Below, one piece after another: positions 16,318-24,860 of a stretch of DNA of 64,000 bases (its first letter is position 1; every line of letters starts with the position of its first letter). This DNA comes from an uncultured Rhodospirillales bacterium (GTDB lineage Bacteria; Pseudomonadota; Alphaproteobacteria; Acetobacterales; Acetobacteraceae): positions 1 to 64,000 of the forward strand of contig CAIJTR010000153.1 of NCBI GenBank assembly GCA_903823665.1, in the 5' to 3' direction. Both the position numbers and the translations under genes were made by a program. The notes beneath the pieces are model-generated. The model ran no database searches. It was not told where the DNA came from and saw nothing but the letters and a program-made list of their open reading frames with translations.

Positions 16318-17178
16318 TCAAAGACGACCGACCGTGATGAAGCCCTGTGGCCGTAGACGGACGATTGCGAGTGCGATGACGAAAACCAGCGGATCGGCCA
16401 AAACCGGGATCACCACCCAGGGCAGACCCGCCGCCATGCCGCCCACCGCGGCGGCACCGAGCACAGGGCCTTCAAACGTTCCGACACCTCCGAGCATGAC
16501 GGACAGGAAGGCCTGCACGAGAAACCGAATGCCGATATCGGCAGACAACGCGTAAAGCGGAACGATCAAGGCACCGGCCAATCCTGCCAGCGCCGCACCA
16601 AAGGCGAATGTCAGCGCATAGAGCCGGCCGGTGGAGATTCCGCAGGCGCGCGCCAGCATTGGATTTTCCAAAGCGCCCCGCACCCGCAGCCCAATCGACG
16701 TGCGTGACAGCAGCAGATAGCAGCCAGCGATGACGGCCAGCGTGGTGGCGATGATGAAGCTGCGCCAAATCGAGAATTCCATCCCACCAATGGCGAACGC
16801 GCCAGAGATGGGCTCGGGAATGGCCTTGTAATGGCCGCCCAAAAGCCCGCGCACGATCTCGCGGATGATCAGGCCGATGGCATATGTGCCGAGCATGGCG
16901 ATGATGGGGGTGGCGTAAAAGCGCCTGATGATTGTTCGCTCAAGCACGAACCCCACAGCGCCCACCACGAACGGTGCCAGAATCACGCCGGTCCACGCGC
17001 CCATGCCGTGCTCGTCACACAAATAGACCGTGTAGGCACCGAGCAGCACAAGCTCGCCATGGGCGAAGTTGAAGATACCCATCATGCTGGCGATCACGCC
17101 AAGGCCCAGCACGATCAACACCATCACGGACGTGAAGGCCGCGATGTCAAAGACGAACTTGATCGCGAAATCCATCAT
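16318..17178 (-). CDS. ABC transporter permease, LivH/UrtB type
   Basis: Membrane permease of 286 residues, with LivH signatures GLGVIASMMGIFNFAHGELVLLGAY and FLSVMLGGVGTFEGPVLGA. The start at 17178 overlaps the stop of the upstream amidase by 4 bases (ATGA); the next codon is also ATG, so a start one codon later is equally possible. Pairs with the LivM-like permease to import the amide. Translational coupling to the amidase links uptake and hydrolysis. Confidence 0.86.
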   Translation of the reverse strand: MMDFAIKFVFDIAAFTSVMVLIVLGLGVIASMMGIFNFAHGELVLLGAYTVYLCDEHGMGAWTGVILAPFVVGAVGFVLERTIIRRFYATPIIAMLGTYAIGLIIREIVRGLLGGHYKAIPEPISGAFAIGGMEFSIWRSFIIATTLAVIAGCYLLLSRTSIGLRVRGALENPMLARACGISTGRLYALTFAFGAALAGLAGALIVPLYALSADIGIRFLVQAFLSVMLGGVGTFEGPVLGAAAVGGMAAGLPWVVIPVLADPLVFVIALAIVRLRPQGFITVGRL

Positions 17179-18731
17179 TTGGCCTCGATCAGGCGCGGTG
17201 CCCGCCGATAGTGCGTGGCCTGCTCGTAGTCATAGGCATAGGCCAGCAGATCCACTTCGCTCCATTGCCGGCCGACGAAAATGAGGCAAAACGGTGCGCC
17301 GCCGTCATGCGCGCCTGCCGGCACAACCACACCGGGCAAGCCTGCGATGTTGATTTCGCACACTGTGGTTTCATGGATGGGCTCACCGCCATGCAAAGGC
17401 GGCAGCGGGTCGCGCATCTGGGGGAAGACCAGGGCGTCCAGCCCATGCGTGTCCATGACATCAGTAAAGATTGTCAAATAGGCTTCGCGCGCGGCTTGGA
17501 ACTCAGACATGTCGGGCGGCTGGCTTGGATCAGCCAGACACGCCTTCAGCGCAGGGAGTTCGGCCAAATAGCGCAGCGCACCTGTCGGCCCGAACGCAGC
17601 CTCGGCCTTGGTGGCCTCAGCAAATTCGGCAAATGTTTTGAGCGTGGCATGAGGCCCAAGCCGCTGCAGATATTGCTGCAGGTCATATGGCACAGACTCC
17701 ATGCCGCGCGGATCAAAGTGACCAGGCCCGGGCATCGCACGGCCAATGGCCGCAAAGTCGGTGCCGGCGAATGGGTCGGCGATCAACGTGGCACCGCGCG
17801 CGGCAATTTCACTTTGAGCGCGGCCATAAAGTGCAGTCGTGCCTACCGAGAGTGGCTGATCGCGCCATCCAGGGCCGTACAGTCCCAGCCGCTTGCCCGC
17901 GAGCGCCGTTGTGCTGAGCCGCGACGTATAGCCACCCTTGGGCAGCTTGCCGACCGCAGCGGTGGTCTTGGGGTCGGCCATCGTGAAACCGGCCAGCACG
18001 TCCAGACATAAGGCGGCGTCGCGTACGCAGCGGGCGATGGGCCCCACCACATCCCGCTGACTGGAGAGTGGCACCACACCCGCATTCGGCACCAACGCGA
18101 AGGTGGGCTTGATCCCCACCAGGCCCTGCGCCGAAGCGGGGTTCTGAATTGAGCCGCCGGTCTCCTCGGCGAGGCCCAGCACCGCCATGGACAATGCCAC
18201 CGCGGTGGCAGTGCCAGACGAGCTGGCACCGGGCACGCAGTCCGGTGCTGCGGCATTGATGGTGGGGCCGGCCCAGCTATCATTGGCATGGGTGCCGCTG
18301 GCGCTGAGCACCGGGACATTCGTTTTGCCAAGCATGATGGTGCCAGCCGCGCGCATGCGGGCCACCACCGGGCTGTCCACCGCCGGGATCAGATCGACGC
18401 CACCTTTGCCGCTGTAGAGGAGCGACCAGCCGGCGGTGGTAGGGATGCCTGCCATGTCCATCGGGTCTTTGATGACGACCGGCACACCCGCCAAGGGAGG
18501 CAACGCCTCTCCGGCGGCGCGCCTGCGATCGATGGCGCGGGCATCTGCCAACGCATCTGGGTTCAGAAAGATCAGCGCGTTGTAGCGCTGGTTGAGCACG
18601 GCGATCCGGTCCAGATAGGCCTGCGTCAGTGCCTCGCACGTGAACGTGCCGGCAGCGAATCCCGCTTGCACCTGCGCCACAGTCAGCTCGACAAGATCGA
18701 TTTGGGTCGCTTGCGTGGTGTGCGTGTCCAT
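17175..18731 (-). CDS. Amidase-signature family amidase
   Basis: Second amidase-signature hydrolase of the operon, 518 residues. Catalytic Lys in VVIKDPMDMAG, Ser-rich signature PGASSSGTATAV and nucleophile region EETGGSIQNPAS. No signal peptide is evident, so cytoplasmic. It follows the ANTAR gene by 4 bases and overlaps the LivH-like gene, placing it as the first enzyme of the pathway by gene order. Its N-terminal helix (VELTVAQVQAGFAAGTFTCEALTQAYLDRI) is typical of the family. Substrate unknown. Confidence 0.86.
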   Translation of the reverse strand: MDTHTTQATQIDLVELTVAQVQAGFAAGTFTCEALTQAYLDRIAVLNQRYNALIFLNPDALADARAIDRRRAAGEALPPLAGVPVVIKDPMDMAGIPTTAGWSLLYSGKGGVDLIPAVDSPVVARMRAAGTIMLGKTNVPVLSASGTHANDSWAGPTINAAAPDCVPGASSSGTATAVALSMAVLGLAEETGGSIQNPASAQGLVGIKPTFALVPNAGVVPLSSQRDVVGPIARCVRDAALCLDVLAGFTMADPKTTAAVGKLPKGGYTSRLSTTALAGKRLGLYGPGWRDQPLSVGTTALYGRAQSEIAARGATLIADPFAGTDFAAIGRAMPGPGHFDPRGMESVPYDLQQYLQRLGPHATLKTFAEFAEATKAEAAFGPTGALRYLAELPALKACLADPSQPPDMSEFQAAREAYLTIFTDVMDTHGLDALVFPQMRDPLPPLHGGEPIHETTVCEINIAGLPGVVVPAGAHDGGAPFCLIFVGRQWSEVDLLAYAYDYEQATHYRRAPRLIEAK

Positions 18732-18735
18732 TGTG

Positions 18736-19347
18736 TCAGGCCCGTTGCTTTTGGTCGGTTGAGGTGTGAACGGCGTCGGGTGCGGCGATCAGCTGTCCGG
18801 CGTAGTCCTCGATGCTGATGCGTCTGCGCATGCTCTCGCGCCGGAGCACGTCATAGGCTTCATCATCGCCGATGCCGGTGGTCTGCATGAGCTGCACCAC
18901 CGCCTTCACCAAAGCGCGACGGCCACGCTTGCGGGATTCGTGTTCAGCCAGCGCGCACTCCAGACCGCGCACGCGGTTGTAGCCATTCACCGCCAGGAAC
19001 AAGGCGGCGTAAACCGCCGATGCATGCACGGGTTTGCGCAGGAATGCGGTGACGCCGAGATCCATCAGCGCCTTCAGCCGGCTGGGTGCTTCGACACCAA
19101 CGAGGCCAATGGCCGGTGCCCGCCGAAGAAGCCCGCAAGCAGGCCCAGCATCGAGCGGAGCATCTCCGTCCAGCAGCAAAATATCGCGCTGCGCATCCAG
19201 GGCCGCCGGGTCTACGTCCCCCAATCGCACCAGCGTCATGCCCAGCCGGGTTAGGCACGCCTGCAGCGTCTCGACCGCCATGCCGGGACCAGCCAGCAAC
19301 ACGCCGCGCTGGCCTCTGAAATTCTGGACAAGGCGCGTATTCGTCAT
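18736..19347 (-). CDS. amiR: ANTAR-domain transcription antiterminator, AmiR-like
   Basis: Regulator of 203 residues: a degenerate receiver-like domain (1-120; GVLLAGPGMAVETLQACLTRLG, ILLLDGDAPLD), a linker helix, and a C-terminal ANTAR three-helix domain (ALVKAVVQLMQTTGIGDDEAYDVLRRESMRRRISIEDYA). Its ATG overlaps the stop of the AmiC-like gene, as expected for an AmiC/AmiR pair in which the sensor sequesters the antiterminator until the amide binds. ANTAR proteins bind paired RNA hairpins to stop termination; the only sizeable leader in this operon is upstream of the AmiC-like gene. Confidence 0.82.
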   Translation of the reverse strand: MTNTRLVQNFRGQRGVLLAGPGMAVETLQACLTRLGMTLVRLGDVDPAALDAQRDILLLDGDAPLDAGPACGLLRRAPAIGLVGVEAPSRLKALMDLGVTAFLRKPVHASAVYAALFLAVNGYNRVRGLECALAEHESRKRGRRALVKAVVQLMQTTGIGDDEAYDVLRRESMRRRISIEDYAGQLIAAPDAVHTSTDQKQRA

Positions 19348-20507
19348 ACCGCCACCCGCAGCGCGGGCGGGGAGCCTGCTGTCCAGAAACGCGGAGAGTT
19401 CCAGATTAGATAAGGATCGGGCCTGACCGGCATCGGGGCTTCGGCCAGGATGTCAAATCGCATGTCTTTGCGCGAACGGCCGATCCGCGGGGTCAGCGCC
19501 GCGTGAAGCGTGTCGGGATCTACCCTCACCAACCCCTGCGGTGCATGCAGGCGGACCTGTGTGACGGCGCGCTTGATGGCATCCACATCCGTGCGCCCAT
19601 TTGCCTCGACCAATGACAAAGCAAGAAGCCGCACGGCGATGTAGGCAGCCTCCGCATCCGCGCAGACCACCGGGCCGCTTGGATACTGAGCCGCATAGGC
19701 TGCGACGAAACGATCATTTTCCGGTGCGGCAACCGTCGAGAAATAGACGCTCGCGGTGATATGCCCGTCTGCCGCCACTTCACCGATCGCCTCCAGCTCG
19801 GGTTCGGACAATGTGCAGCTAGCGACCGGAATGACGCGTGGCTGATCGATGTCGCGCGCCGTGCAGGTAGCCCTCAGATCACGAAGAAAGCAGTAGGATG
19901 AGACACCGATCAGTGTGTTGAACACGAAGGCGGGCCGCGCCTTGAGGATGGCCTCGATCACCTGCGCGAAATCACTCTCGCCTATTGGAAAATAGCGCTC
20001 AGCCACGACGCGCCCATGCGACATGGCCAGCCGCTCGCGAAGGATGCGATTATTCTCCCACGCCCAGATGTAGTTGGAGCCGACGCAGAAGGCCGTGCGG
20101 CCGTGATGTTCCAGCATGTGGTCGGCAAGCGGAAGCAGATGCTGATTGGCGACCGCACCCGTGTAGATGACGTTTGCCGAACACTCAAAACCCTCATAGT
20201 GCGTCGGATACCACAGCAAAGCATCCGCTTTCTCGAACTGTGGAATGATCTCCTTGCGGCTCGACGACGTGTAGCACCCGACAACGTGCTGCAGGCCTTG
20301 CGCCAGCATGTCGCGGCACAGCGCGTTGTATTGTGACAGATCGCCTGCCGGATTGCCGATCACTGGCGCGAGCTTGATCGCCGGATGGTCGCTGTCGTTC
20401 CACTCCGATACGGCCAAGAGCGCGCCGTTTAGCATGCTGCGAGAGACGTCCCCATAAGGACCGTCGACAGAGAACAACACACCAAACGGAACTGTCTCTT
20501 GCGCCAT
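19344..20507 (-). CDS. amiC: AmiC-like amide sensor / negative regulator
   Basis: A Peripla_BP_5-fold protein of about 387 residues with no signal peptide (begins MAQETVPFGVLFSVDGPYG), so cytoplasmic. It matches AmiC-like sensors: LLAVSEWNDS, VVGCYTSSSRKEIIPQFEK, LLWYPTHYEGFE and VFCVGSNYIWAWENNR. In Pseudomonas, AmiC holds AmiR inactive until an amide displaces it. Here it is the first gene of the operon and overlaps the AmiR-like gene. An ATG at 20525 in the same frame is an alternative start. Confidence 0.82.
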   Translation of the reverse strand: MAQETVPFGVLFSVDGPYGDVSRSMLNGALLAVSEWNDSDHPAIKLAPVIGNPAGDLSQYNALCRDMLAQGLQHVVGCYTSSSRKEIIPQFEKADALLWYPTHYEGFECSANVIYTGAVANQHLLPLADHMLEHHGRTAFCVGSNYIWAWENNRILRERLAMSHGRVVAERYFPIGESDFAQVIEAILKARPAFVFNTLIGVSSYCFLRDLRATCTARDIDQPRVIPVASCTLSEPELEAIGEVAADGHITASVYFSTVAAPENDRFVAAYAAQYPSGPVVCADAEAAYIAVRLLALSLVEANGRTDVDAIKRAVTQVRLHAPQGLVRVDPDTLHAALTPRIGRSRKDMRFDILAEAPMPVRPDPYLIWNSPRFWTAGSPPALRVAV

Positions 20508-20760
20508 TGTCGAACTCGATTTCAACAGCGGCCCGGGAGCGCCAGAGGCGCAGGCGACAATGCCAGGGGCACAGAGTTACCTTAGCGTGCAAGAGTTTGG
20601 CATCATTGCCACCTGCACAATCGTATCGGTCAGCCGAGAGAAAACGCGTCCACGCTGAGGAGCAAGCCGCATGCCACGATAGCAACATGCGAAATCCAGA
20701 TGCAATATAATCATTGTAAAAACCGTCTGATGTAATTCTGTGCAAACGCCCGCATTTCCG
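20508..20760 (-). promoter_or_regulatory. Structured leader of the amide operon
   Basis: The sequence upstream of the AmiC-like gene has no convincing gene. On the minus strand it can form three hairpins: 20691-20668 (CGCATGTT with GGCATGCG, 8-base loop), 20618-20587 (outer GTGCA/TGCAC around an inner TGGCA/TGCCA) and 20551-20539 (GCGCC/GGCGC, 3-base loop). An AT-rich stretch near 20700-20745 may hold the promoter. None is followed by a clear U-run. A structured leader fits control by the ANTAR protein, but I cannot show the paired hexanucleotide loops expected for it. Confidence 0.35.
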
Positions 20761-20966
20761 TCACTCCATGACCCGCCGCCACGTGCCTGATCACATCAGT
20801 ACGATTGTCGCGTCAGAGAGGCGTGCGTGTCTTGTCGCGGATAGCCGACCCGAAGGAGGTAAAGCGTCCCAATCAAAAAGTGTCGGCTGTTGCCCGACGG
20901 TCCCGCCCAGTGACCACAATTCAGGCGGCAGCAACCGATCAGGTAGCTCAGAAAAAAGGGCCATAG

Positions 20967-21281
20967 CGATGTGCCCGCAGTTGTGCCGTCCGTCACATAC
21001 AACGCATTTCCGGTGCCGTAGGTGGCGCTGAAAATGAAATGCCCTCCGAAGACGGCTCCATTTGCCAAATTTGAAGAGCTCGTCGGGCCAAAATTTGAGG
21101 CGACGGACGGGAACGCATCGCCACTTCCCGGGTTGAGATCGACCAGCATGGAGGTGTCGGCGGACAGCCCGTCAGTCACCCAAAGCTCGAAGCCATGTGT
21201 ACTGTCCTTGGCGCTGAACACCACGCGGTTTCCAAGCTGCACATGGCCCTGCGCTAATCGGATTGGGATGCTTGGCGTGCT
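20967..21281 (-). pseudogene. Fragment of an ELWxxDGT-repeat protein
   Basis: About 105 codons read as two units of the ELWxxDGT repeat: RVVFSAKDSTHGFELWVTDG, TSMLVDLNPGSGDAFPS, then FIFSATYGTGNALYVTDG and TTAGTSLW. Such repeats occur in large secreted bacterial proteins. Upstream (21282 on) the frame enters a 7-bp tandem repeat, and downstream of 20967 the similarity ends abruptly without a proper C-terminus. Both ends of the gene are gone. The segment 20761-20966 shows nothing I can assign. Confidence 0.55.
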
Positions 21282-21283
21282 GT

Positions 21284-21318
21284 CAGCGAGCAGGGAGCAG
21301 CGAGCAGCGAGCAGCGAT
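21284..21318 (+). repeat. 7-bp tandem repeat (CAGCGAG), five copies
   Basis: Five consecutive 7-base units: CAGCGAG, CAGGGAG, CAGCGAG, CAGCGAG, CAGCGAT. The ATG taken as the start of the following gene lies within the last unit. Since 7 is not a multiple of 3, changes in copy number would shift any frame that starts upstream. Confidence 0.75.
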
Positions 21319-22615
21319 GTTCCGGATGTGCGTTGATGGGCTCGCAACGAACACCACAACCTCAAACCTGGTGACGAGCCTTTCCGCGCCGGCAGATCCG
21401 GCACTTGCTTTGGCAGAGGCGGCACGCGCGCTGATTGACCGCAAGCTCTGGGATTTTGCCCGCAAGGCCGTTGATCTCGCGTTGTCAGTCGATCCGCTCC
21501 AGCCCAACGCCCACACACTGAAGGCGTATCTGTTCGAGCGTGACGGTGAGCACGCCCGCGCGCTTGCGCATTGGCGATTGGCCGCTTCCATCGCGCCCGA
21601 ATTGCCGGCGAACCGGTTCAACCTGGCGTTGGCGCTCATGGGGGCGGGTGCGTTGGCCGAAGGTTTCGCCCTACAGGAAGCCCGGCTGGAAAAGGCTGAT
21701 TGGAGCAGCTTTGCCGCACTTGGCAGCTTCGCGCCTCTCCGTAATCGCGTGCCCAGACCGGGCCAAAACCTGGCATCCGCCCGCGTGTTGGCCTTCACCG
21801 AGCAGGGGCTGGGCGACATGATCTGGGCTGCACGCTTTCTGCCGACGTTGATGGTGCGCTGCGGGCAGCTTGACCTTGCCTGCCCCCCGACACTGCAGCC
21901 GTTGCTGGCAAGCTTCATGGAAGGCAACGGCTCGGGCATCTTGTTGGGGGCGCCGCCAGACCGGCCGGACGCCAAGCTCAACCTCGCTTTGCTGGCCGAG
22001 ACTTGTGATGCCTTCGTGCCCCTCATGCGCCTGCCGCATATGCTGGGGCACCACGGTGCCAATGCGGTTTGGATCACGCCTGCCGCTGACCGCGTGGCCA
22101 CCTATCGCACGCAGTTTGCCGCCGCACATCTGGCAAAAGGCCCCATTTTGGGCGTTGTGTGGGCCGCCAACCCAGCCAGTCAGTCAGCCACCGCGCGAAC
22201 CTTTCCACCGGACATTTTGCGCGGGCTGGATGGTATTGGCGGCGTTGATGCGCGCATCATCAACCTGCAGGGCGGAGATCCGACCACACGCGCTGCCCTT
22301 GCCGAAGTCTTCCCGGATTGCGCCAATCCGATCGCCGATGGCGAGCCGCCGCTTGACGACTACGCCGCCATGATCGCTGCAACCGATCTGTTGATCACAG
22401 CCGACACGATGGCCGCCCATCTCGCCGGCTGCATGGGCCACCCGGCGTTCGTTGCAATTCCTGCATTGGCCAATTTCTATTGGGGCCCCGCCGGTGCCAT
22501 GACGCCCTGGTATCCGTCGCTGCGCCTGTTCCGCCAGGAGCCTCACGCCGATTGGTCTGGCGTGGGCCACGCGCTGATGGCGGCTGTGCGACATTCGCAC
22601 TGGAAGGCTCGCTGA
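21317..22615 (+). CDS. TPR protein with glycosyltransferase-like domain
   Basis: About 432 residues. Residues roughly 20-110 form TPR-like helices (LWDFARKAVDLALSVDPLQPNAHTLKAY; HARALAHWRLAASIAPELPANRFNLALALMGAG). The remainder resembles GT9-like modules found behind TPRs: ARVLAFTEQGLGDMIWAARFLP, ILGVVWAANPASQS and the sugar-nucleotide end LLITADTMAAHLAGCMGHPAFVAIP. It may glycosylate a protein or glycan, but acceptor and donor are unknown. The start is uncertain: ATG 21317 sits in the tandem repeat, 21326 is another ATG, and the frame is open from 21263. Confidence 0.65.
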   Translation: MFRMCVDGLATNTTTSNLVTSLSAPADPALALAEAARALIDRKLWDFARKAVDLALSVDPLQPNAHTLKAYLFERDGEHARALAHWRLAASIAPELPANRFNLALALMGAGALAEGFALQEARLEKADWSSFAALGSFAPLRNRVPRPGQNLASARVLAFTEQGLGDMIWAARFLPTLMVRCGQLDLACPPTLQPLLASFMEGNGSGILLGAPPDRPDAKLNLALLAETCDAFVPLMRLPHMLGHHGANAVWITPAADRVATYRTQFAAAHLAKGPILGVVWAANPASQSATARTFPPDILRGLDGIGGVDARIINLQGGDPTTRAALAEVFPDCANPIADGEPPLDDYAAMIAATDLLITADTMAAHLAGCMGHPAFVAIPALANFYWGPAGAMTPWYPSLRLFRQEPHADWSGVGHALMAAVRHSHWKAR

Positions 22616-22683
22616 GTGGCACAACTCGCAAGACCAACCAGTTTCTCGAAGGCCACACGCCGCCGATCGATCCTGAGCCGGTA

Positions 22684-23877
22684 TCAGGCCCCCTGCAGCA
22701 CCTCGCCAAATAACTCCCAACCGGTACCGTTCCATTTCTGCAGCTGCATCTGCCGGATCGGGTGGAAGTTGGTGGCAGACGTGGCCACCTTCACCCCCGG
22801 CAGCAGTGTCGGCACCACGAGGTCGTTCAGGCTGGCGGCCTGTTTCATGATGTTCTCGCGCGAAAAATCCTGGCCGCACTGCTTCAACACCTGAAGTGTG
22901 GTTGTGGCCACTCCGTAGGCGAAGACGTGGTTGTTGTCGGTCACATCAGCACCCGGCATGTATTTGCCCATGAACGCGAACCATTGTTTCATGCCGGCAT
23001 CGTCATGCCAGCGCGCGTCGGTCCAATCCTTCTGGTAGCCGGCGGAGATCATGCCGCGGGCCTTCTCAGCGCCGGCCGGGGTGATGACCGAGCCGACCGA
23101 GATCGAGACGTTGGTCATGAAATGGGTTGGATGCCAGCCGATGTCGAAGATTTTGCGGATCATCTGGGCGGCGAATTTCGGCGTGGCAGCAGTGATCAGC
23201 ACGTTGGCACCGCTGCCCTGCAAGGTGATGGCCTGGCTGTCGATGGTCGGATCAGCCACCTCATACGAGACGGATTTCACCACCTTGGTGTCGAAATCGG
23301 CACCCAGCACGTCCTTCAGCCCGGCCAAATAGTCTTTGCCAAAGTCATCGTTCTGGAACAGCACGGCGATCTTGGCATCCTTGACTGTGGCGAGGATGTA
23401 TTTCGCATAAATCTGCGCTTCGGTGCGGTAGCTGGGCTGCCAGCCCATCGTCCAGGGGAAATGTGCGGGGTCGCCGAACTTGTCAGCCCCGGTGGACACA
23501 AACAACTGCGGCACCTTGCGTTGGTTCATGTAGCGCTGGATGGCCGAGTTTGACGGCGTGCCAAGCGGGTTGAGTAGGAAAGCCACCTGCTCCTCTTCCA
23601 CCAGCCGGCGGGCCTGCTCCACGGCACGGGCTGGCACGTAGCCGTCATCCAGCGTGATGAAGTTGATTTTGCGGCCACCGATACCGCCCATTTCGTTGAC
23701 CATCGTGAAATACGCAGCAACGCCTCGGCCGATGGCACCATAGGCGGAGGCTGGGCCGCTATACGGCATCAGGTTGCCGATCTTGATCTCGCTGGCGGTG
23801 ACACCGACCGTGTCGGCAAAAGCGGCGCGTGACAGGACGAGAGCAGCGGGGGCGAGCAGAAGCGAGCGGCGAAGCAT
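22684..23877 (-). CDS. Branched-chain-amino-acid-type ABC substrate-binding protein
   Basis: Periplasmic receptor of 397 residues, Peripla_BP_6 fold. The ATG at 23877 gives a Sec signal (MLRRSLLLAPAALVLSRAAFA, then DTVGVTASEIKIG). Mature segments GNLMPYSGPASAYGAIGRGV, LDDGYVPARAVEQARRLVEEEQVAFLLNPLGT and FQNDDFGKDYLAGLKDVLG are typical. It is the last gene of a five-gene Liv-type operon. Relatives bind branched-chain amino acids, aromatic acids or other amides, so the ligand is open. Confidence 0.85.
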   Translation of the reverse strand: MLRRSLLLAPAALVLSRAAFADTVGVTASEIKIGNLMPYSGPASAYGAIGRGVAAYFTMVNEMGGIGGRKINFITLDDGYVPARAVEQARRLVEEEQVAFLLNPLGTPSNSAIQRYMNQRKVPQLFVSTGADKFGDPAHFPWTMGWQPSYRTEAQIYAKYILATVKDAKIAVLFQNDDFGKDYLAGLKDVLGADFDTKVVKSVSYEVADPTIDSQAITLQGSGANVLITAATPKFAAQMIRKIFDIGWHPTHFMTNVSISVGSVITPAGAEKARGMISAGYQKDWTDARWHDDAGMKQWFAFMGKYMPGADVTDNNHVFAYGVATTTLQVLKQCGQDFSRENIMKQAASLNDLVVPTLLPGVKVATSATNFHPIRQMQLQKWNGTGWELFGEVLQGA

Positions 23878-23888
23878 GGCGATCTCCC

Positions 23889-24860
23889 TCAGGTTTCTTG
23901 TTGTTGAATTCTGGTTTGCTGTCGTTGGGTTCTGGCACGAAACCAAGCGGCCACACGGCCCGGCACGGACGCGGCCCCGCCGGGGAGCAGAAACATCACG
24001 GCGATCAAGATCACGCCGTAGACAGCACCAGGTGCGGCCTTGGAGACATGCTCGGCGAGGTTGGGCACGAACTCGATGAACACGGCACCCACAACCGCGC
24101 CACGGATCGAGGCGCTGCCGCCGATCAGCAGACCGACGAACAGCGTAATCGACAGAAAAAAGGAAAAACTATCGGGTGAGACGAAGGCCACGGCCACCGC
24201 GCCCAGCGAGCCAGCCAAGCCGGTCAGCACGGCACCCGCGGCAAAGCTACGGGTTTTCACCATGGCAACGTTGACGCCCATCGCCTCGGCGGCCGTCGGA
24301 TTGTCGCGAATGGCGCGCATGGCACGACCGATGCGGCCTCGCACCAAGTTGGACGCCGCCATGAACAACGGCACCGCCACCAACAACGTGAAGCAATACA
24401 GATAAAGGTCGGGCGAGATTGGCAGGCCAAACGGCGCATCGGGCTTGTCGAGCACAATGCCTTGCACGCCCCCGGTGACGCCCTCGAACAGGCGGTATTT
24501 CAGCAATTGCGGCGTCGCAATCGCCAGCGCAAAGGTGGTGAGTGCCAAATATGGTCCCCCCAGCCGCAACGCCGGGAAGCCCACCAGAAATCCCGCAGCG
24601 CCACAGATGACCGCCGAGACTGGCAACGTAAGCCAATAGGGGCAGCCGAACTGGTCCATCAGAATGGCTGTGGTGTAGGCACCCAGCGCATAGAAGGCAC
24701 CGTGGCCGAGTGAGATCTGGCCGTTGAATCCGGTGACGAGCGTGAGCCCAAGAATCGCCACGGCATAGACGACCACCATGGTGAGCTGGAACAGCTGGTA
24801 GCCGGTGGCAAAACTGGCCGGCAGGATGATGGCAGCCAGCAGGAACACGACGCGCATCAT
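23889..24860 (-). CDS. livM: ABC permease LivM-type
   Basis: Permease of 323 residues with about nine hydrophobic segments and LivM landmarks LVTGFNGQISLGHGAFYALGAYTTA and LIGGSASIRGAVVGAVFIEF. The final ten residues are unusually glutamine-rich (RTQRQQTRIQQQET), reflecting a short degenerate GTTGTT-rich stretch at the 3' end. The start overlaps the LivH stop by 4 bases. Subunit of the second Liv-type importer. Confidence 0.87.
   Translation of the reverse strand: MMRVVFLLAAIILPASFATGYQLFQLTMVVVYAVAILGLTLVTGFNGQISLGHGAFYALGAYTTAILMDQFGCPYWLTLPVSAVICGAAGFLVGFPALRLGGPYLALTTFALAIATPQLLKYRLFEGVTGGVQGIVLDKPDAPFGLPISPDLYLYCFTLLVAVPLFMAASNLVRGRIGRAMRAIRDNPTAAEAMGVNVAMVKTRSFAAGAVLTGLAGSLGAVAVAFVSPDSFSFFLSITLFVGLLIGGSASIRGAVVGAVFIEFVPNLAEHVSKAAPGAVYGVILIAVMFLLPGGAASVPGRVAAWFRARTQRQQTRIQQQET

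Noticed and set aside
19344-20507. Third periplasmic receptor for the importer
   Set aside because: It lacks a signal peptide and overlaps the ANTAR gene, so a cytoplasmic AmiC-like sensor is the better reading.
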